Assembly (NCBI GenBank): GCA_963767645.1
Contig: CAVYEW010000001.1
Span: forward strand, 383,973-447,972
DNA: 64,000 nt
Reading direction: 5' to 3'
From: DATFDN01 sp963767645
GTDB lineage: Bacteria; Pseudomonadota; Alphaproteobacteria; Acetobacterales; Acetobacteraceae
This document shows positions 28,641 to 37,085 of this stretch, piece after piece. The notes beneath the pieces are model-generated. The model was not told the origin of the DNA. It did not search any database and saw nothing but the letters and a program-made list of their open reading frames with translations. Every line of letters begins with the position of its first letter. Within the stretch, counting starts at the first letter, position 1. The translations under genes and the position numbers were made by a program.

Positions 28641-29673
28641 GCAAACAAGGAGCGCGCCTGCCCCACGGGTCGCGGACGCGCCCGTCCGGCTCGACATAGT
28701 TCGGGCCGATCGGCACCTTGCCGTGGCCGCCCGGAATATCGAGGACGTAGGTCGGCCATGCAAGCCCCGAGACGCGGCCGCGCAGCCCGGCCAGCAGCGC
28801 CTGCCCCTCCTCGATCGGAACGCGAAACCGCTCGGTGCCGGGCGCGGGGTCGAGCTGGTGCAGGTAATAGGGCTTCACCCGCGCGGCGATCATCGCCCGG
28901 AACAAACCCTCCAGCGCCGCCACGCTGTCATTGACCCCGCGCAGCAGGACGGACTGGCCGAGCACCGGGATGGCCGCGGCTTGGACGGCGCGCAGCGCCT
29001 GGCGCGCGTCCGGCGTGAACTCGCGGGCATGGTTGGCGTGCAGCACGAGCCACATCGCCCGCTCGCTCGCCATTGCGTCCACCAGCGCCGGGGTGAGGCG
29101 TGCCGGCGCGGCCACCGGCACGCGGCTATGGATGCGCAGCACCTCGATATGCGGGATCGCGGACAGCGCGGCGATGATGGCGGCCAGGCGGCGCGGGGAG
29201 AGCATCAGCGGGTCGCCGCCGGTCAGGATCACTTCGCGGATCGCCGGGCGGGCGGCGAGCCAGGCATAGGCGGTGTCCAGCTCCGCCTCGGTGAGCAGGC
29301 CGCCATCGGGCCCGACATGCTCGCGGCGGAAGCAGAAGCGGCAATAGACCGGACAGACCAGCAGCGGCTTGAGCAGTGCCCGGTCGGGGTAGCGATGCAC
29401 GATCCCCTTGACCGGCGAGAGCGCGTCGTCGCCGATCGGGTCGGCGCTCTCGTGCGGGGCGGTTGTCAGCTCGTCGGGGTGCGGGATGAACTGGCGGCCG
29501 ATCGGGTCGTCCGGATGCTCGATCAGTGCGCGCAGGGCGGGCGGAATGGCCACGGCGTAGCGCGCCTCAACCGCAGCCACGTCGTCCCGACGCTCGGGCG
29601 CGATCAGGCCGGCCGCAAGCAGCGCGTCGGCGTCTCGCAAAGTTCGCTGATCGACGAGGATTCTCATTCGCAT
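28615..29673 (-). CDS. epmB: EF-P (R)-beta-lysine 2,3-aminomutase EpmB, C-terminus altered by IS insertion
   Basis: Radical SAM, PLP-dependent aminomutase that makes (R)-beta-lysine for EF-P. The 352-residue frame has the cluster motif CPVYCRFCFRREHVG, HPDELTTAPHESADPIGDDA before it, TGGDPLMLSPRRL, and the PLP/C-terminal block PYYLHQLDPAPGTERFRV and IPGGHGKVPIGPNYV. The normal end (around VRDPWG) continues into about 15 residues read from the ISAs1 remnant, so the last residues are foreign, but all core motifs are intact. It follows the antitoxin gene by 13 bases and may now be driven by the toxin-antitoxin promoter. Confidence 0.88.
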   Translation of the reverse strand: MRMRILVDQRTLRDADALLAAGLIAPERRDDVAAVEARYAVAIPPALRALIEHPDDPIGRQFIPHPDELTTAPHESADPIGDDALSPVKGIVHRYPDRALLKPLLVCPVYCRFCFRREHVGPDGGLLTEAELDTAYAWLAARPAIREVILTGGDPLMLSPRRLAAIIAALSAIPHIEVLRIHSRVPVAAPARLTPALVDAMASERAMWLVLHANHAREFTPDARQALRAVQAAAIPVLGQSVLLRGVNDSVAALEGLFRAMIAARVKPYYLHQLDPAPGTERFRVPIEEGQALLAGLRGRVSGLAWPTYVLDIPGGHGKVPIGPNYVEPDGRVRDPWGRRAPCLLLSRRTSR

Positions 29674-29686
29674 CGCTATGGCTGGT

Positions 29687-29992
29687 TCAGGCGAGAGCGC
29701 GGGTTTCGGACAGGACGTCCAGCACTGCGTCGGGATGGCGATCGATCACCATGAGCAGCACCCGAGCTGCGGGATCAGGGCGACGTCGCCGCTGCTCCCA
29801 ATCCCGCACCGCTGAGGGGCTGAAGCCGAACCGGAGAGCGAAGCCATTCTGGGTGAGTTTTAACTTCAAGCGGATGCTGCGCACGTCCACATCCTCCGGA
29901 ACATGCGCGACAAATCCCTCCGTCGCCTCGCCGCGCGCATAGGCGCGGGCGCTTCGGACGCTGCGCAGAATGCGACTACCCGCGTTTGTCAT
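29687..29992 (-). CDS. XRE-family helix-turn-helix antitoxin (HigA/NadS-like)
   Basis: Predicted antitoxin and repressor. From ATG 29992 the 101-residue product begins MTNAGSRILRSVRS. Its HTH is in the C-terminal half: SIRLKLKLTQNGFALRFGFSPSAVRDWEQRRRRP, with the DxxP and AARVLLMVI continuation typical of HigA/NadS regulators. The start lies inside the 3' end of the toxin reading frame (overlap of 17 bases), the usual toxin-first arrangement. Two CGGCAnTGCCG palindromes upstream of the toxin are candidate binding sites. Confidence 0.8.
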   Translation of the reverse strand: MTNAGSRILRSVRSARAYARGEATEGFVAHVPEDVDVRSIRLKLKLTQNGFALRFGFSPSAVRDWEQRRRRPDPAARVLLMVIDRHPDAVLDVLSETRALA

Positions 29993-30341
29993 GATCCCTG
30001 AACCTGTGTCTATAGTCATTGACCAGTTCTGCTAGCTCCTTGCGCAACTCGTTGCGCTCGGCCTGCGTCAGATCGACCCGATCGCCTTTGGAGAAGACGT
30101 TTAGTAAGAAAACCGGTATTTCTGAGCCTGAGTAGAAGACGATCACTCGCTATCCGCCACTCTTGCCTTTCCCACGGCCTGGGAACCGAACCTTGCGAGC
30201 TCCACCGGTCCCAGGAATCTCGTCACCCGCCATCGGATTGCTCGATAAGTGATTCACGATGCGGTCCCGCTCGGCTTCGCTCAGGCCGGTGGCTTTAGCG
30301 TCTGTAAGATACTCGGGCGTTTCAATGACCGCATGCAACAT
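29976..30341 (-). pseudogene. RelE/HigB-type toxin interrupted by an in-frame amber codon
   Basis: Predicted mRNA-interferase toxin of a toxin-antitoxin pair. From ATG 30341 the frame reads MLHAVIETPEYLTDAKATGL and later GGARKVRFPGRGKGKSGG, then TAG at 30150-30152, then continues in the same frame RVIVFYSGSEIPVFLLNVFS and ends at 29976 (121 codons plus stop). Family members have Tyr at this position (GGYRVIY). TAT or TAC to TAG is a single-base change. The intact antitoxin downstream suggests recent toxin inactivation; a sequencing error is also possible. Confidence 0.78.
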
Positions 30342-30400
30342 GTCCCATTTCCTGAAATACGAAAGCTGGTCAAAATCAAAGCAGGCATGTCATTCTTTTA

Positions 30401-30434
30401 CGGCACTGCCGCATTTCTGTCAACGGCATTGCCG
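30401..30434. promoter_or_regulatory. Two CGGCA-N-TGCCG palindromes, candidate antitoxin operator
   Basis: CGGCACTGCCG at 30401-30411 and CGGCATTGCCG at 30424-30434, centres 23 bases apart (about two helical turns). They lie 60 bases before the toxin start and 18 bases before epmA on the other strand. HigA-type antitoxins bind such short dyads, so this may autoregulate the toxin-antitoxin pair and also affect epmA. Confidence 0.55.
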
Positions 30435-30451
30435 TAGTCGCGCCAACTCTC

Positions 30452-31489
30452 ATGCCGCAACCCGCATGGCACACTGACAGCCTGGCCAGCCGCCTTCCCT
30501 TTCTGCGTCGGCGTGCGCGCCTCGCCCGCGCGGTCCGCGCGTTCTTCGAGCAGCACGGCTATATGGAGGTGGAGACCCCGTACGCCGTGCCCGTGCCGGG
30601 CGAGGAGGTGCATTTGCGCGCGTTCCGCACCTCGCGCGAGCATACCGACGGGCGGATCGAGCCGCTGTGGCTGCACACCAGCCCGGAATTCGCCATGAAA
30701 CGCCTGCTGGTGGCCGGGGCTGGCCCGATCTTCCAGCTCGCCCGCGTCTGGCGCAATGGCGAGAGCGGCGAGTTGCACGCGCCGGAGTTCACCATCCTCG
30801 AATGGTACCGCCCCGGCGCCTCCATGGACGCGCTGATGGACGAGACCGAGGCGCTGCTGCGCGCCGTGCTGGCCCCGGTCGTGACCTGCCGCGGCATCGC
30901 CACCAACCTGGCGCGCTTCGAGCGGCTGAGCGTGGCGGAGGCGTTCGAGCGATGGGTGGGCGCCGACGTGCTGGCGACTGCCAATGACGCCGCCGCGCTC
31001 GCCGCTGCGGCCGGTACGCGGCTGCGTGACGACGAGACCTGGGAGGACCTGTTCTTCCGCCTGCTGCTGGAGCGCATCGAGCCGCGGCTGGGGCGCGAGC
31101 ACCCCAGCTTCCTCACCCACTGGCCCGCCGCGCAGGCGGCACTCGCCCGCCGCGACCCGGCCGATCCGCGCGTCGCCGAGCGGTTCGAGCTGTTCGTCTG
31201 CGGCATCGAGCTTGCCAACGCCTTCGTCGAGCTGACCGATCCGGTCGAGCAGCGCGCGCGCTTCCTCGCCGACCGCGCCCGCCGCCACGCCGCGCATGGC
31301 CCGGACACGCATGGCCCAGACACGCATGGCCCAGACTGGCCGCTCGACGAGGATTTCCTGGCCGCCCTGGAGCACGGGATGCCGCCTTGCGCCGGGATCG
31401 CCCTTGGCTTCGACCGGCTGGCGATGATCGCGTCCGACGCGACGCGGATCGGGCAGGTGCTGTGGCTGCCGCCCGCCGATCTCGCCTGA
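30452..31489 (+). CDS. epmA: EF-P-(R)-beta-lysine ligase EpmA
   Basis: Class II lysyl-tRNA-synthetase-like enzyme without the anticodon-binding domain that attaches beta-lysine to EF-P. Motif 1 region YMEVETPYAVPVPGEEVHL, motif 2 TSPEFAMKRLLVAG and FQLARVWRNGE, then HAPEFTILEWYRPGA, and motif 3 IALGFDRLAMI. The 345-residue length fits EpmA. An unusual feature is an internal 15-base tandem repeat (codons HGPDT twice, then HGPD) at about 31289-31333, in a loop before the motif 3 region. It diverges from the toxin-antitoxin/epmB unit. Confidence 0.92.
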   Translation: MPQPAWHTDSLASRLPFLRRRARLARAVRAFFEQHGYMEVETPYAVPVPGEEVHLRAFRTSREHTDGRIEPLWLHTSPEFAMKRLLVAGAGPIFQLARVWRNGESGELHAPEFTILEWYRPGASMDALMDETEALLRAVLAPVVTCRGIATNLARFERLSVAEAFERWVGADVLATANDAAALAAAAGTRLRDDETWEDLFFRLLLERIEPRLGREHPSFLTHWPAAQAALARRDPADPRVAERFELFVCGIELANAFVELTDPVEQRARFLADRARRHAAHGPDTHGPDTHGPDWPLDEDFLAALEHGMPPCAGIALGFDRLAMIASDATRIGQVLWLPPADLA

Positions 31490-31508
31490 CCAGGGGCCTG
31501 ACTGGGGG

Positions 31509-31847
31509 TTAGCGCTCCGTCTCGTCGCTGCCCGGCTCGACCTCGATGTCCGGCACGATCGCATCGGCGTCGTCCTCGAGGTCGGAGGCGTCCTCCAGCA
31601 CGTCCTCCTCCTCGACGTCCTCGACACCCTCCACCTCGACGTCCGCCTCCTCGATGTCGGGCTGCGGGACCGGCTTCTTCACGCGCCGGTCCTCCATCGT
31701 GTTGCCGGACGGGCGTCGCGGGCGCGGCTGCTCGACCGGCTGCTCGGTGCCGCATTTCGGGCAGACCGCGGGCGATCTGGCAAGGTCGTAGAAGCGGGCG
31801 CCGCAGGCGACGCAGGTTCGCTTGAGGCCGAGTTCAGGCTTCGTCAT
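31509..31847 (-). CDS. FYDLN-acid family protein (TIGR02300)
   Basis: Small alphaproteobacterial protein of unknown function. From ATG 31847: MTKPELGLKRTCVACGARFYDLARSP, with two CxxC pairs (CVAC and CPKC) forming a likely zinc ribbon, then a long acidic tail of Glu/Asp/Val. The name-giving FYDL is present. The start was chosen by homology; a longer frame to 31892 is improbable. It diverges from aroA, the usual alphaproteobacterial arrangement. Confidence 0.9.
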   Translation of the reverse strand: MTKPELGLKRTCVACGARFYDLARSPAVCPKCGTEQPVEQPRPRRPSGNTMEDRRVKKPVPQPDIEEADVEVEGVEDVEEEDVLEDASDLEDDADAIVPDIEVEPGSDETER

Positions 31848-31964
31848 GCAAAATGACCTCGTGAGGGGCGACGAGGCGCGCGCCCATGCCACCGGCGCCG
31901 GTTGCTGTCAAATGCAGGGTGATCGCCGGTTCGCGTCCGCACCGTGCCGTGCTAAGCGGCCGGC

Positions 31965-33317
31965 ATGTCACCCCTTGCCGAGCGATCCGGCCTGGTCGCG
32001 CGCCGCACCGGCCCCCTGAGCGGATGCGCCGCCGTGCCGGGCGACAAGTCGATCAGTCACCGCGCCCTGATGTTCGGCGCGCTGGCGGTCGGCGAGACCC
32101 GCATAACGGGCCTGCTGGAAGGCGAGGACGTGCTGCGCACCGCCGCCGCCATGCGGGCGCTCGGCGCCGACATCGCGCGGGGCGGCGGCGGCGCGTGGCG
32201 GGTGACGGGATGCGGCCTCGGCGGGCTCGTCGAACCGCCGGACGTGCTCGACATGGGCAATTCCGGGACCGCCGCCCGCCTGCTCTGCGGCATCCTGGCC
32301 AGCCATGAGCTGTTCGCGGTGATGACCGGCGACGCCAGCCTGCGCCGCCGGCCGATGCGCCGCGTCACCGACCCGCTTGCCGCCTGCGGAGCGCGCTTCG
32401 CCAGCCGTGAGGGAGGGCGCCTGCCGCTGGCCATCGAGGGCGCGGGCGACGCATTGCCGCTCGACTACCGGGTGCCGGTGCCGTCCGCGCAGGTGAAATC
32501 GGCGGTGCTGCTCGCCGGCCTCAACGCGCGCGGCATCACCCGCGTCGAGGAACCGGAAGCGACGCGCGACCACAGCGAGAACATGCTGCGCCATTTCGGC
32601 GCCGAGCTGCGGGTCGAGACCGTCGGCGCGGGACGGGTGATCGAGCTGCGCGGCCAGCCTGAACTCGTCGCCGCCGATGTCGCCGTGCCGGGCGATCCGT
32701 CATCGGCCGCCTTTCCGCTGGTGGCGGCGCTGCTCGTGCCCGGCTCCGAGGTGCGGGTCGCGGGGGTTGGCCTCAATCCGCTGCGCACCGGCCTGCTTGC
32801 CACCTTGGCCGAGATGGGCGCCGAGCTCGCCATCGAGAACCCGCACGAGGCAGGGGGCGAGATGGTGGGCGACCTGACCGCGCGGCACGGCGCGCTGCGC
32901 GGGGTGGATGTGCCGGCCGAGCGCGCGCCGAGCATGATCGACGAGTACCCGATCCTTGCCGTTGCCGCCGCGTGCGCGTCGGGGGTGACGCGGATGCGCG
33001 GGCTTAAGGAGCTGCGGGTCAAGGAAAGCGACAGGCTCTCGGCCACCGCCGCGCTGCTCACCGCCTGCGGGGCGCGCGCCGAGATCGAGGGCGACGACCT
33101 GATCGTGCATGGCGCCGGCCGCCCGCCCACAGGCGGCGCGAAAGCGGTCACGCACATGGACCACCGCATCGCCATGAGCGCGCTGGTGCTGGGGCTAGCG
33201 TCGGAGGCGCCGGTGGCGGTGGACGACGCGGGATTCATCGACACCAGCTTCCCGGGGTTCGCCGCGCTGATGCGCGATCTTGGGGCGGATTTGGGGGCGG
33301 ATCTGGCGGCGCCATGA
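31965..33317 (+). CDS. aroA: 3-phosphoshikimate 1-carboxyvinyltransferase (EPSP synthase, class II type)
   Basis: Shikimate-pathway enzyme joining PEP and shikimate-3-phosphate. The 450-residue product has PGDKSISHRALMFGALAVGE, DMGNSGTAARLLCG, GDASLRRRPMRRV and LRVKESDRL. The sequence style (GDASLRRRPM) fits the class II group. It ends overlapping cmk by four bases (ATGA), so the two are coupled. Confidence 0.95.
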   Translation: MSPLAERSGLVARRTGPLSGCAAVPGDKSISHRALMFGALAVGETRITGLLEGEDVLRTAAAMRALGADIARGGGGAWRVTGCGLGGLVEPPDVLDMGNSGTAARLLCGILASHELFAVMTGDASLRRRPMRRVTDPLAACGARFASREGGRLPLAIEGAGDALPLDYRVPVPSAQVKSAVLLAGLNARGITRVEEPEATRDHSENMLRHFGAELRVETVGAGRVIELRGQPELVAADVAVPGDPSSAAFPLVAALLVPGSEVRVAGVGLNPLRTGLLATLAEMGAELAIENPHEAGGEMVGDLTARHGALRGVDVPAERAPSMIDEYPILAVAAACASGVTRMRGLKELRVKESDRLSATAALLTACGARAEIEGDDLIVHGAGRPPTGGAKAVTHMDHRIAMSALVLGLASEAPVAVDDAGFIDTSFPGFAALMRDLGADLGADLAAP

Positions 33318-33973
33318 GTGCGCGCCCGGTCATCGCGATCGACGGCCCGGCCGCCGCCGGCAAGGGCACGCTGGCGCGGCGCCTGGCGCGGGCGCTCGGG
33401 CTCGCGCATCTGGACACCGGGCTGTTGTACCGCGCGGTCGGCCGGCTGGTGCTGGACGGCGGCGGCGATCCGGCGGACCCGGCCGCCGCCCTGGCCGCCG
33501 CCCGCGCGCTGGTTCCGGCCGACCTCGGCCGCGCCGATCTGCGCGGTCCCGAGGCCGACGCCGCCGCGACCGCCGTGGCCGCGCTCGCCGAGGTGCGCGC
33601 CGCCCTGCTCGCCTTCCAGCGCCGGTTCGGCGCCGACGGCGCGGTGCTCGACGGGCGCGACATCGGCACGGTGATCTTCCCGGATGCCGCAGTGAAGCTG
33701 TTCGTCACCGCCAGCCTCGACGCCCGCGCCCACCGAAGGTGGCTGGAGCTGCGCGCGCGCGGGATCGCTGCATCGCTCGATCAGGTGCGCCGGGATATGC
33801 AGGCGCGCGACGAGAGCGATGCGGCGCGCGCTACCGCGCCGCTGCGGCCGGCGGCGGATGCGGTGCTGCTCGATACCACGGAGCTTGATCCCGACGCGGC
33901 GTTCGCCGCAGCGATGCGCGCGGTCAAGGTGAGGCTGCCTGGTCAGGAATGGGCGCCAACGCCGCGGATCTGA
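33314..33973 (+). CDS. cmk: (d)CMP kinase
   Basis: Phosphorylates CMP and dCMP. The 219-residue product begins with the P-loop IDGPAAAGKGTLARRLA, has DTGLLYRAVG, and the later DGRDIGTVIFPDA and KLFVTASLDARAHRR blocks of the family. It overlaps aroA. In most alphaproteobacteria rpsA follows cmk; here a non-coding region and an unrelated gene follow instead. Confidence 0.95.
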   Translation: MSARPVIAIDGPAAAGKGTLARRLARALGLAHLDTGLLYRAVGRLVLDGGGDPADPAAALAAARALVPADLGRADLRGPEADAAATAVAALAEVRAALLAFQRRFGADGAVLDGRDIGTVIFPDAAVKLFVTASLDARAHRRWLELRARGIAASLDQVRRDMQARDESDAARATAPLRPAADAVLLDTTELDPDAAFAAAMRAVKVRLPGQEWAPTPRI

Positions 33974-34297
33974 CAGCGTGCACGAAGGTTTTCGGATCGG
34001 ACTGAAACGTTTTGGATCGTGCGCCGCTGCATCTCTCCCGCTTGCGGAAGAGATGAGCAGCGGTTCGCTAGGTCGTAATTCAAACCGATCCGAACTCTAT
34101 ACAGCCGAGAAGCGGCCAGTACCTGCAGGCGGCCCGCTCAATACAACCGAGCGCAATCCGCACAGGGCTTCACGTTACATTGACAAGCAAATCAGTCCCA
34201 CGATGATAGTTACAACGTCATCACTATTGCGATAACGATTGTATGTATGGCTGACCGAAGTAGCATTCGTGACCACTCGATTGCGGAGACCCAATCC
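33974..34297. promoter_or_regulatory. Lower-GC intergenic region with a possible sigma-70 promoter
   Basis: About 324 bases after cmk, where rpsA would be expected, with noticeably lower GC than either side. It holds a short palindrome (CTCTCCCGCTTGCGGAAGAG near 34032-34051) and a candidate -35 TTGACA at 34180-34185, with a 17-base spacer to ATGATA at 34203-34208, upstream of the hypothetical gene at 34298. No coding frame is supported. Confidence 0.4.
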
Positions 34298-35079
34298 ATG
34301 AACGTACCTTCCTATACGCCGCCACTCAAGCCATCGCCCGACAACACCGTTATCACGGCGGCGAGCGCCGGCGCGATCACCGATGCCAGCGGCATCGTGT
34401 GGTCGATCGTCAACGGCCAGGTAGCCGTCAACGGCACCCGGACGGCCAATCCGTCAATGTCATCAAGCTGGCCTACGAGAAAGGGCTGATCTGGCAACGA
34501 CAATGGCAACAGCACAACCACCACAAGACCATGGTAACTGCAACCTCGAACAATTACATTGCAGTTGCCACCAGCGTCGGGGCCTGGGTGCCGAATCCCT
34601 CCACGGTTGGGCAAGTGTCAGGGGATGCCTTCTTCCAATGGGCTTGCAACGACGCGACGAAGAACGGCGTCCAACTGTCGGACCCGGATACACAGGCGCA
34701 GGTCAACACCAGCACCCTCTATCTAAACAGCCCGATGAAGTTCCTGGAAGCCACACCGGGAGGCGAGACTGTCGTGGCCGCAAGCGCCCAAATGTTCCAG
34801 GATCTTGGCAAGCCCGGCAGCGACGGCAACGTGCTTGGCGCCGATCTGAACGGCGTTGTCTCCAGCACCACAACCGTGTTCGGCGCTGCCGCGAACGCTC
34901 TCGTGCTGGATATCGAGTTCGGCGCCATGGGCTTCTCCCAGCTCGGAGCCGGCGGGCTGCAGCCTTTTGGGGAATTCGGCAAGAACGTCGGCACGGCCTG
35001 TGGTAGCCTCAGCGGCGCTACGCAGACAGGCTTCGTCAATGCAATCGGCAACAGCCTGAACACGGCCTTCCATAGCTAG
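34298..35079 (+). pseudogene. Hypothetical protein with secreted-repeat-like N-terminus, frameshifted near 34440
   Basis: From ATG 34298 (MNVPSYTPPLKPSPDN) the first ~47 residues include ITDASGIVWSIVNGQVAVNG, a motif I know from repeats of large secreted proteins. A single-base loss in a C-run near 34440 moves the reading to the frame that continues VNVIKLAYEKGLIWQ and ends at 35079. The remaining ~190 residues (FFQWACNDATKNGVQLSDPD, LGADLNGVVSSTTTVFGAAA) match nothing I recognise. Lower GC and isolation suggest acquired DNA. A second disturbance after LIWQ is possible. Confidence 0.5.
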
Positions 35080-35089
35080 ACTCGTTTCA

Positions 35090-35170
35090 TCGCGGGTGAG
35101 GGTTGCCTGCGACACCCTCACCCGGCTCGCTTCGCTCGCCGACCTCTCCCGCGAGCGGGAGAGGTGACGC
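35090..35170. repeat. Short GC-rich palindromes
   Basis: Contains CTCACCCGGCTCGCTTCGCT and CCTCTCCCGCGAGCGGGAGAGG, the latter a near-perfect hairpin. The same CTCTCCCGC...GCGGGAGAG stem recurs near 42120, 49325, 63230 and 63935. It follows the hypothetical gene at 35079 and may work as a terminator, but lacks a T-run. Confidence 0.6.
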
Positions 35171-35182
35171 AGCACGCGCGGC

Positions 35183-35336
35183 TAGTGCGTTTTCAGCCTG
35201 ACTGTATCGACTTGCCGTTTCACCCCCTCCCCTGTCCCCTCCCGCAAGGGGAGGGGGACGTGGTAGGCGACTCCCCCTCCCCTTGCGGGAGGGGGAGGGA
35301 TACGCCGGCGGTTCCAGTCTGAGTGAAACGGCTCTA
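35183..35336 (+). repeat. Interspersed ~150-bp inverted-repeat element, copy 3 (complete)
   Basis: The most complete copy: left end CTAGTGCGTTTTCAG, two GC-rich stem-loops, and right end CTGAGTGAAACGGCTCTAG. The outermost bases (CTAG) and the CAG/CTG next to them are inverted at the two ends, as for a small non-autonomous mobile element. It touches the stop codon of the transglutaminase gene at 35334. Confidence 0.85.
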
Positions 35337-36179
35337 GCGGGCGGGGAGGCCGGCGCCGGGCGGGGGCTTCTGGCCGCCCACTTCCTCCGTGACCACCTTG
35401 AAGCCGTGCAGGGTACACGCGCCGAAGGTGGTGGTGATCGCCACGTCGGTGGCGTCGCGTCCGCGCGCCATCAGGATGCGGCCGATGCGCGGGATGTTGT
35501 GGCGCGCATCGAAGGTGTACCAGCGCCCGCCGAGATAGGCGTCGAACCAGCCGCTGAAATCCATCGGCGCGTCGGCCGGAGGCACGCCGATATCGCCGAG
35601 ATAGCCGGTGCAATAGCGCGCCGGGATGTTCATGCACCGGCAGAGCGTCACCGCCAGGTGCGCGAAGTCGCGGCACACGCCCTGACGCTCCATGTACGCG
35701 TCCCACGCGGTCTTGGTCGGGCGCGCGTACTGGTAGCCGAAGGTGATGTGGTCGTGGACGTAGTCGCAGATCGCCTGCACGCGCGCCCAGCCGCCGCGCA
35801 CACCACCGAATAGCGACCAGGCGGTGTCGGATAGCCGGTCGGTCTCGCAGTAGCGGCTGCCCAGCAGATAGACCAAGGTCTCGGGCGGCAGGAGTTCCAC
35901 CGGCACCTGCTCGGCGTCCTGCGCCTGCTCGTCGGGCTCGCCGCTGTCCTCGATCAGGAACTCGTTGGTGATCCGCAGACGTCCCTCGGGGGCCAGGATG
36001 CGCTGGCAGGTGTTGCCGAACACGTCGCGGTACTGGGTGGAGTCGATCGGCGGATCGAAGCTGAGCCGGTCGGGCGACTTCAGATCCGCCTCGCGCGACG
36101 GATGCACGTTCAGCACCAGCAGCATCGGCGTCGGTCCGACGCAGTCATAGGTGATCTCATATCCGGCGCGGATCTGCAT
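35334..36179 (-). CDS. Transglutaminase-family protein (cluster gene 4)
   Basis: Cysteine peptidase/transglutaminase-fold protein. From ATG 36179 (GGAGGTTTCG upstream) the 281-residue product begins MQIRAGYEITYDCVGPTPM. The core shows RQGVCRDFAHLAVTLCR (catalytic Cys), ARYCTGYLG, and GWFDAYLGGRWYTFDARHN (catalytic His and Asp). The last residues are KPPPGAGLPAR. It is the last gene of a four-gene leftward set with a second transglutaminase, an alpha-E protein and an ATP-grasp protein. The cluster is widespread in bacteria and may make or process a peptide; the substrate is unknown. Confidence 0.88.
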   Translation of the reverse strand: MQIRAGYEITYDCVGPTPMLLVLNVHPSREADLKSPDRLSFDPPIDSTQYRDVFGNTCQRILAPEGRLRITNEFLIEDSGEPDEQAQDAEQVPVELLPPETLVYLLGSRYCETDRLSDTAWSLFGGVRGGWARVQAICDYVHDHITFGYQYARPTKTAWDAYMERQGVCRDFAHLAVTLCRCMNIPARYCTGYLGDIGVPPADAPMDFSGWFDAYLGGRWYTFDARHNIPRIGRILMARGRDATDVAITTTFGACTLHGFKVVTEEVGGQKPPPGAGLPAR

Positions 36180-37077
36180 CGAAACCTCCAACACTGGCGG
36201 GCGAGTTGACGGCGCTGACACTGACCTCCACGGTCATGCCGAGATTGTCGGCGGGAAAGCCGGTCCAGGTGCCGGAAAGCGGAACCGCCTGCTTCGGGTC
36301 GCGCACCACGGCGACGCGGATCAGGTCGCGGTTGCCGACGATGCCGTTGGTCGGGTCGTACTCCACCCAGCCGGCGCCCGGCAGATAGACCTGCAGCCAG
36401 GCATGGGTGGCGCCGCCGCCGACATGGCGCGCGCCGTCGCGGTTCGGCGAGTAGAGGTAGCCGGAGACGAACCGCGCCGCCAGGCCGAGCGAGCGCACCG
36501 CCTCCATCATCAGCAGGGCGAAGTCGCGGCAGCTGCCGCTGCCCAGCCGCAAGGTCTGCGCCGGGTCCTGGGTGCCCTTCTCCTCGCGCGCGACATAGGT
36601 GAACTCCCGGCGGATGGCGTGCGTCATGGCGGCGAGCAGCTCGCGCGTGTCGGTGACGCCGTCGCGGCGCAGGAACCGCCGCGCCCAGCCGTTCACCTCG
36701 CGCTGCGGGTCCGGCGCGTGGCGCTCGATGGAGCGGAGCAGGTCCGGCATGTCGTCCGCCCCGTAGGTGAAAGGATAGGTGCGCGCGTATTCCTCCAGCT
36801 GGAAGTCCGGGGCGTGCGAGGGCGTGTGCTCAAGCTCGATGATGCTCTCGAAGCGCAGCTCCTGCGCGCGTCCGGCGAAGCGGGCGAAGGTCACGCAGTT
36901 GTTGAACACGTCGTGCAGCCAGCGGATGCCGACCGGCTCCGGGGTGATGATCAGCCGGCTGTCGATCAGGCGCTGGTCGTAGCTGTCGCGGGGGCGGAAC
37001 ATCATCCGGTGCTCGCCGAACGAGACCGGCTGGCGGTAGCGGTACGTGGTGACGTGCCGCACGGCGAGGATCGGCAT
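36157..37077 (-). CDS. Transglutaminase-family protein with bacterial N-terminal domain (cluster gene 3)
   Basis: From ATG 37077 the 306-residue product begins MPILAVRHVTTYRYRQPVSF, the N-terminal domain typical of these clusters (HRMMFRPRDSYDQRL). The catalytic domain has GSGSCRDFALLMMEAVR (Cys), ARFVSGYLYSP and THAWLQVYLPGAGWVEYDPTN (His, Asp). A longer upstream frame reads Arg/Pro-rich antisense sequence of the alpha-E gene and is discarded. It overlaps the downstream transglutaminase start by 23 bases. Confidence 0.9.
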   Translation of the reverse strand: MPILAVRHVTTYRYRQPVSFGEHRMMFRPRDSYDQRLIDSRLIITPEPVGIRWLHDVFNNCVTFARFAGRAQELRFESIIELEHTPSHAPDFQLEEYARTYPFTYGADDMPDLLRSIERHAPDPQREVNGWARRFLRRDGVTDTRELLAAMTHAIRREFTYVAREEKGTQDPAQTLRLGSGSCRDFALLMMEAVRSLGLAARFVSGYLYSPNRDGARHVGGGATHAWLQVYLPGAGWVEYDPTNGIVGNRDLIRVAVVRDPKQAVPLSGTWTGFPADNLGMTVEVSVSAVNSPASVGGFDADPRRI

Positions 37078-37085
37078 GGCCCGGG

